Part shown: piece after piece, positions 59,599 to 64,000 of the stretch
Layout: each line of letters begins with the position of its first letter
Position numbering within the stretch: position 1 is the first letter of the stretch
Origin: RGIG3009 sp045596745
Lineage (GTDB): Bacteria > Bacillota > Clostridia > Oscillospirales > Acutalibacteraceae
DNA: 64,000 nucleotides
Assembly: GCA_045596745.1 (NCBI GenBank)
Contig: JAZODA010000045.1
Coordinates: 15,074-79,073 of the forward strand
Reading direction: 5' to 3'
Notes under the pieces: model-generated
What the model was told of the DNA's origin: nothing
Seen by the model: the letters and a program-made list of their open reading frames with translations, nothing else
Database searches by the model: none
Made by a program: the position numbers and the translations under genes

Positions 59599-61033
59599 GA
59601 GCATATTTTCAAAATATTTCACCGCCACGGCGGTGCTCATATCACTGGCTTTTGTGCTGACAGCGGTGATTCAGCTTGTGTTCGCGCGCCGGTACTGGAT
59701 TGATGAAAAACAAGTGCTGCTGGAAACGCAGGTTGAGCAGGTATCCTCGTTTATTGCGGACAGTGCGGTAAAGGATGATAAAGGCGATTATTACATTCCG
59801 AATTCGCTGACTCCGACGCTGACGCATCTGGCAGGGCTGACCGAGGACAGAGTGTTGGTTGTGGATAACAACTACCGCATTTTGGTCTGCTCGGAGGAAA
59901 ACTGCAAGCACCGCGGCAAGGTGCTGGCGTCTTCGGTGCAGAAGGACTTGGCAGGCGGTGACTTCTTCCGCCTCGGTCGTCTGGGCGGTCTTTACCAAGA
60001 CGCGCAGTACACCGCCGGCACGGTGTTGCGCAGCCGCGACGGACAGGAGCTGGGATATGTGCTGGTGTCCTCGCCGGCAACGGCACTGGGCGATTACGTG
60101 CTGGACAACCTCAAAACGTATGTCCTCTCCGCGCTGGCGGTGCTGATTCTGGCGTTTATCGTGTTGTATATCATCACCTACCGTCTGGTGCGCCCCTTGC
60201 GGCAGATGGCGGCGATTACCCGCCGCTTCAGTCAGGGCGATTTTTCGGGGCGTGTGCATGTGCGCGGCAGTGACGAAATCACGGAGCTCGGCAACGCGCT
60301 AAACGGTATGGCGGTGTCGCTCTCTTCGCTTGAGGATATGCGCCGCAGCTTTGTGGCGAATGTGTCGCACGAACTGAAAACGCCGATGACCACGATTTCG
60401 GGATTCATCGATGGTATTCTGGACGGCACTGTTCCGCCGGAAAAGCGTGCGGATTATCTGCGCATTGTGTCGGAAGAGACCAAGCGCCTCTCGCGCCTGG
60501 TGGGCGCGATGCTGAACCTGTCGCGCATCGACAGCGGTCAGCTGCGTATGACGCCCACTTCGTTTGACTTGACTGCGGTGACCTGCTCGACACTGATGTC
60601 GTTTGAGCAGCGCATCGAAAGCAAGAGCCTCAGCATTGAGGGACTGGACGTCTGCCAGCCGCAAACGGTGTATGCCGACTATGACCTGATACAGCAGGTT
60701 GTGTATAATCTGGTGGACAATGCCGTAAAATTTACTGAGGCCGGTGGCACGCTGTCGTTTGCCGTGACCGGCGCGGAGGGACGGACGTACTTTGCGGTGC
60801 GTAACACAGGCGAGGGCATTCCCGCTCCCGAGATGCCGCACCTCTTTGAGCGGTTCTACAAGAGCGACCGATCGCGCGGATTGGATAAGTCCGGCACGGG
60901 TCTCGGCTTGTATATTGTGAAATCCATCATCGATTTGCACGGCGGCGAAATCACGGTGCGCTCGGTGGAGGGCGAATACTGCGAATTTGTGTTCTGGCTA
61001 CCTGTCGGCGGTGACGGTTCACAAAAAAAGTAG
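59573..61033 (+). CDS. Sensor histidine kinase
   Basis: About 486 residues with TTG 59573 (GGGG site 7 bases upstream) as the preferred start; GTG 59558 is the alternative. TM1 about residues 16-38, an extracellular sensor region (about 40-175), TM2 about 180-200, HAMP (RLVRPLRQMAAITRRFSQGD), the phospho-acceptor H266 in VSHELKTPMTT, N-box NLVDNAVKFTEAGG, then GEGIP and GTGLGLYIVKSI. It is cognate to the upstream response regulator. The extracellular domain is not a recognised ligand-binding type. Confidence 0.94.
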   Translation: MKSNRTLFKSIFSKYFTATAVLISLAFVLTAVIQLVFARRYWIDEKQVLLETQVEQVSSFIADSAVKDDKGDYYIPNSLTPTLTHLAGLTEDRVLVVDNNYRILVCSEENCKHRGKVLASSVQKDLAGGDFFRLGRLGGLYQDAQYTAGTVLRSRDGQELGYVLVSSPATALGDYVLDNLKTYVLSALAVLILAFIVLYIITYRLVRPLRQMAAITRRFSQGDFSGRVHVRGSDEITELGNALNGMAVSLSSLEDMRRSFVANVSHELKTPMTTISGFIDGILDGTVPPEKRADYLRIVSEETKRLSRLVGAMLNLSRIDSGQLRMTPTSFDLTAVTCSTLMSFEQRIESKSLSIEGLDVCQPQTVYADYDLIQQVVYNLVDNAVKFTEAGGTLSFAVTGAEGRTYFAVRNTGEGIPAPEMPHLFERFYKSDRSRGLDKSGTGLGLYIVKSIIDLHGGEITVRSVEGEYCEFVFWLPVGGDGSQKK

Positions 61034-61065
61034 ATTTTGTTCAACAAACTGACACAAAAACGGTT

Positions 61066-61071
61066 TATAAT
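61066..61071 (+). promoter_or_regulatory. -10 element upstream of the HtrA-type gene
   Basis: TATAAT at 61066-61071, 32 bases before the start codon. The best -35-like sequences (TTCAAC at 61040) are 20 bp away, which suggests the promoter needs an activator. Confidence 0.45.
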
Positions 61072-61102
61072 AGTCCCATGCTGAGGAAAGGTGTGAGATT
61101 TC

Positions 61103-62494
61103 ATGGATGAATGGAATCGTTATCCCATAAACGAATCGGAGCAGCCGACGCCACCTGCGGAAGAGCCGAAAGCACCGGAAGCGCCTGCTCCCGAACCGAC
61201 GGAGCCTGCGCCTGCGCCCATTCCCGAGCCGCCTGTACAGCAGACGCCGCCGCAGTCCTATACCGCATACGGCTGGAATCAGTCGCCGTACGCTCCGCCC
61301 CCTCCGAAAAAGGGAAACAGCGGCGCGGTGGTCGCGGTTGTGGTTGGCGTGGTATGTGTGCTGGTACTGGGCACGCTGGCCTTTTTGATGACGATGGCGG
61401 GTCAGATGTCGGATGGTGACAACGCAGACGGTAATGACGTTGGTGTGACGGCGGGCGATGTGCCGACCACCACGACCCGACGCAATCCCGAGGATTTGCC
61501 CTCGCTGGTTATCCCGGGCGAGGATGAACAGGTTGAGGGCCTGACCACGCGTGAAATTGTGAGCAACAATGTGGATTCCACCGTGCTGCTGACCGTCTAC
61601 ACCCAGACCACCACCAGCGGTGGCGCGTTCGGTCAGGGCGGCACGCAGCAGGAAAAGAAAGCGGGCTACGCCAGCGGCTTTATCCTGTCGCAGGATGGCT
61701 ACATTGCTACCAACTGCCATTGCGTGGTGAATGAAAACACGGGTGAACCGTATGCCCGCGTGGAAGTGACGTTATACGACGGCACGGTGTTTAAGAGTGC
61801 CGAATTCATCGGTGCCGACGAGACCACCGATCTGGCGGTTATCAAGGTGGATGCCACCGGACTGCAGGCGGCAACGCTCGGTAACTCCGATATCATTCAG
61901 CTCGGCGATCGTGTGGTTGCCATCGGTAACGCAGGCGGTCTGGGCTTCACGGCGACCGAGGGCATTCTCTCCGGCCTGGCGCGTGACGTGTATGAGGATA
62001 CCGGCTACGCCATCAAGTGCTTCCAGGTGGATGCGTCCATCAATCCCGGCAACTCGGGCGGCCCGCTGTTTAACGCCGCCGGTCAGGTTGTGGCGGTCAA
62101 CTCCGCGAAAATCGTTGCCGAGGGCTATGAAGGTCTTGGCTTCTCGATCCCGATTAACGAAGCGGTTGAGATTTTCGACGATTTGATGCAGTACGGCTAT
62201 GTCACCGGCCGTGTGGAACTCGGTGTCTACGGCAAGAACTATAACGACGGTTATTACGCCGGCTACCTGCTCTATTCGATGGAAGAGGATTCGCCGCTGC
62301 TTAACACGGAGGCTGCCGTGGGCGATTTGCTGACTGCGGTGGACGATACGAAGGTAACCAACCACGCCGAACTGCGTGCGGCGCTGGCGAAGTACAATGT
62401 CGGCGACACGGTGACGCTGACGCTGCTGAGGGCAACCAACCGCGGCGTGGAAAGCTACACGGTCGATGTCGTGCTGATTGAACAAAAAGGATAA
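61103..62494 (+). CDS. HtrA/DegP-type membrane-anchored serine protease
   Basis: A 463-residue S1C protease. A Pro/Glu-rich cytosolic N-terminus (about 1-65) and one membrane helix (about 75-98) precede the extracellular trypsin-like domain with triad H206 (TNCHCVV), D243 (TTDLAVIKV) and S318 (NPGNSGGPLF), and a C-terminal PDZ domain (about 370-460). Members degrade or refold damaged exported proteins. The usual TNNHV around the His is TNCHCV here. It lies directly after a sensor-regulator pair, an arrangement like CssRS/HtrA envelope-stress systems. Confidence 0.94.
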   Translation: MDEWNRYPINESEQPTPPAEEPKAPEAPAPEPTEPAPAPIPEPPVQQTPPQSYTAYGWNQSPYAPPPPKKGNSGAVVAVVVGVVCVLVLGTLAFLMTMAGQMSDGDNADGNDVGVTAGDVPTTTTRRNPEDLPSLVIPGEDEQVEGLTTREIVSNNVDSTVLLTVYTQTTTSGGAFGQGGTQQEKKAGYASGFILSQDGYIATNCHCVVNENTGEPYARVEVTLYDGTVFKSAEFIGADETTDLAVIKVDATGLQAATLGNSDIIQLGDRVVAIGNAGGLGFTATEGILSGLARDVYEDTGYAIKCFQVDASINPGNSGGPLFNAAGQVVAVNSAKIVAEGYEGLGFSIPINEAVEIFDDLMQYGYVTGRVELGVYGKNYNDGYYAGYLLYSMEEDSPLLNTEAAVGDLLTAVDDTKVTNHAELRAALAKYNVGDTVTLTLLRATNRGVESYTVDVVLIEQKG

Positions 62495-62503
62495 GAGCAA
62501 AGC

Positions 62504-62531
62504 AAAACCGCCGCAGGGCGGTTTTGTTTTT
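62504..62531 (+). terminator. Intrinsic terminator after the HtrA-type gene
   Basis: AAAACCGCC (62504-62512), GCAG loop, GGCGGTTTT (62517-62525), then G and five T. Confidence 0.9.
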
Positions 62532-62535
62532 GAAC

Positions 62536-62564
62536 TTGACAGCGGGCGATTCATCCGCTATAAT
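62536..62564 (+). promoter_or_regulatory. Consensus sigma-A promoter of greA
   Basis: TTGACA (62536-62541), 17-bp spacer, TATAAT (62559-62564): a perfect match to consensus. Confidence 0.95.
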
Positions 62565-62612
62565 GGGTCTGTTAGATTGCTCGCAGAGCAGTAAGAACGG
62601 GGGACTGAACGT

Positions 62613-63086
62613 ATGGCTAAACAAACTGTCATTACTGACGAAGGCCTGAAACGTCTGGAAAATGAACTGGACGAACTGAAAACTGTAAAACGCAAGGAAG
62701 TTGCGGAAAAAATTAAGGTTGCTCTTTCATTTGGTGACCTTTCGGAAAACAGTGAATACGACGAAGCGAAAAACGAGCAGGCGATTATCGAAGGCCGTAT
62801 CGCGGAGATCGAAAATCAGCTGAAGAACGTCCGCGTGCTGGACGATGCCGAGCTCGGTACCGACCTCGTGCACATCGGCTCCACCGTGACGGTGCGTGAA
62901 AAGGGCAAGAAAAAGTCGGCAACCTACCGCATTGTGGGTTCGACCGAAGCGGATCCGCTGGGTGGCCGCATCTCGGACGAATCGCCCATCGGCAAGGCGC
63001 TGATTGGCCATCGCAAAGGCGAAGAGATTGAAGTTGAAACTCCCGGCGGCACGCTGCGGTTGGTTTTGGAAGACATCTCCAAGTAA
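62613..63086 (+). CDS. greA: Transcription elongation factor GreA
   Basis: Rescues backtracked RNA polymerase by stimulating transcript cleavage. The 157 residues have the N-terminal coiled coil (about 1-75) with acidic tip GDLSENSEYDEAKNEQ and a C-terminal FKBP-like domain with DPLGGRISDESPIGKALIGH. Length and motifs are standard. It lies before a terminator-like hairpin and lysS, the order seen in several Clostridia. Confidence 0.96.
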   Translation: MAKQTVITDEGLKRLENELDELKTVKRKEVAEKIKVALSFGDLSENSEYDEAKNEQAIIEGRIAEIENQLKNVRVLDDAELGTDLVHIGSTVTVREKGKKKSATYRIVGSTEADPLGGRISDESPIGKALIGHRKGEEIEVETPGGTLRLVLEDISK

Positions 63087-63098
63087 GCAAAACGATCT

Positions 63099-63137
63099 TC
63101 GGGTGAGGCGACCGCGCGTTGCCCGCCCGATTTTTTT
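63099..63137 (+). terminator. Intrinsic terminator between greA and lysS
   Basis: A 10-bp stem with one bulged A (63099-63109 with 63121-63130) and seven T (63131-63137), only 18 bp before the lysS start; it may end greA transcripts or attenuate lysS. Confidence 0.8.
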
Positions 63138-63155
63138 GAGAGAGAGGGAATTCGA

Positions 63156-64000
63156 ATGAGCGAAAATCATCTGCCCGATGCTGTTGCACCGGAAATGACC
63201 GAACAGCAGTTGTCGGAACTGCTGCAGATTCGTCGCGACAAGCTGACCGCTTTGTGCGAAGCGGGTCAGGATCCGTATCAGATTACCAAGTACGAGGTGT
63301 CCGCCTACACGCAGGATATCCGTGCCGCTTATGAAAAGGCCGAGGCGGCATACATTGCCGAGCACGGCGCTCCCGAAGAGGGTCAGGGCATCGAACTGCC
63401 CGAACCCATCACGGTGTCCATCGCGGGTCGTATGATGAGCCGCCGCATTATGGGTAAGGCCAGCTTCCTGGATTTGCACGACAGCACCGGCCACATTCAG
63501 GTGTATGTCAGCCGCGGCGACGTGGGTGAAGATGTGTACGCCGGTTTCAAGAAGTGGGATATCGGCGACATTATGGGTTTGACCGGCTTTGTGTTCCGCA
63601 CCCGTATGGGCGAGATTTCGGTTCACGCCACCTCGCTGACGCTGCTCAGCAAGTCGCTGCGTCCGCTGCCCGAAAAGTACCACGGCCTGAAGGATACCGA
63701 TACGCGTTTCCGTCAGCGCTACCTCGACTTGATTGTCAACCCCGAAGTGAAGCGCAATTTTGTGATTCGCTCGCAGTTCATCAAGTTTATGCGTAACTAT
63801 CTGGATAACAGACGGTATATCGAAGTGGAGACCCCGGTGCTTAACACCATCGCGGGCGGCGCTTCGGCTCGTCCGTTTATCACCCATCACAACACGCTGG
63901 ACTTGGATATGTATATGCGCATCGCCACCGAGCTGCCGCTGAAGCGTCTGATTGTCGGCGGTATGGAGCGCGTGTATGAAATCGGCCGTATCTTCCGTAA
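63156..64000 (+). CDS. lysS: Lysyl-tRNA synthetase, class II (3' end beyond window)
   Basis: The frame opens at ATG 63156 behind GAGAGAGGG and stays open to the right edge (281 codons). The N-terminal OB-fold anticodon domain (about 85-190) has VSIAGRMMSRRIMGKASF; class II motif 1 follows (FRQRYLDLIVN, IEVETPVL), and the start of motif 2 is reached at RIATELPLKRLIVGG...YEIGRIFR. Charges tRNA-Lys. No T-box leader precedes it; the only leader element is the hairpin after greA. Confidence 0.96.
   Translation, partial: MSENHLPDAVAPEMTEQQLSELLQIRRDKLTALCEAGQDPYQITKYEVSAYTQDIRAAYEKAEAAYIAEHGAPEEGQGIELPEPITVSIAGRMMSRRIMGKASFLDLHDSTGHIQVYVSRGDVGEDVYAGFKKWDIGDIMGLTGFVFRTRMGEISVHATSLTLLSKSLRPLPEKYHGLKDTDTRFRQRYLDLIVNPEVKRNFVIRSQFIKFMRNYLDNRRYIEVETPVLNTIAGGASARPFITHHNTLDLDMYMRIATELPLKRLIVGGMERVYEIGRIFR

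Noticed and set aside
63087..63155. T-box leader in front of lysS
   Set aside because: The 69-bp gap is too short for a T-box and lacks the T-box core sequence; only a terminator hairpin is present.
1..64000. CRISPR arrays, insertion sequences, prophage, tRNA or rRNA genes
   Set aside because: No regularly spaced repeats, transposase or integrase motifs, phage structural genes, or tRNA/rRNA-like sequences were recognised; the window looks like stable chromosomal backbone.

Overview
The window is a densely packed chromosomal segment, almost entirely on the + strand, from a Gram-positive member of the Firmicutes. The most likely placement is class Clostridia, order Oscillospirales (Ruminococcaceae-like). 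The evidence is: near-consensus sigma-A promoters and strong Shine-Dalgarno sites; a PyrR-type attenuator, a ZTP riboswitch and a lysine riboswitch in front of biosynthetic operons; an LTA-synthase-type sulfatase; lysine made through meso-DAP dehydrogenase (ddh); and PurH split into a PurO-type cyclohydrolase plus a free-standing AICAR transformylase. The taxonomic placement is an inference from gene content, not from a marker-gene tree.

Layout. 1-275 (-): end of a GIY-YIG nuclease gene. 367-9073: pyrimidine operon pyrC-carB-pyrK-pyrD-pyrF-pyrE-pyrB behind a promoter and PyrR attenuator; carA and pyrR are not in it. 9112-21322: purine/one-carbon operon purE-purM-purN-purO-AICARFT-purD-purL-glyA-fhs behind a ZTP riboswitch. 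21331-25289: lysine operon dapA-ddh-lysA plus an SdpI-like membrane protein behind a lysine riboswitch. 25384-33959: histidine operon led by a YerC/TrpR-like regulator (yerC-hisZ-G-D-C-B-H-A-F-IE-J). 34077-40042: a 1902-residue secreted or lipid-anchored protein with Ig-like, DUF11 and NlpC/P60-like modules, followed by an unannotated 39-codon acidic peptide gene. 40090-44944: uvrB-uvrA. 44980-46850: an M23 peptidase gene broken by one in-frame stop, then a DUF1653 gene. 46854-53069: typA-comEC-holA-rnmV-maf. 53118-55226: LTA-synthase-like sulfatase. 55277-57180 (-): two Gfo/Idh/MocA genes divergent from an AraC regulator (57350-58222). 58258-58761 (-): flavin reductase. 58846-62494: response regulator, sensor kinase and HtrA-type protease. 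62536-64000: greA and the start of lysS.

How it fits together. Three nucleotide or amino-acid operons are each placed under a different RNA sensor: PyrR/UMP, ZTP and lysine. The ZTP-controlled operon is the most coherent unit, because it joins the enzymes that consume 10-formyl-THF (PurN, AICARFT) with those that supply it (Fhs, GlyA), and ZTP is the alarmone of that cofactor's shortage. The least understood part is 34-40 kb: the giant three-NlpC/P60-like-domain surface protein and its tiny acidic partner gene. Next come the PyrB fused to a PyrI-style zinc domain and the nonsense codon inside the M23 peptidase gene.
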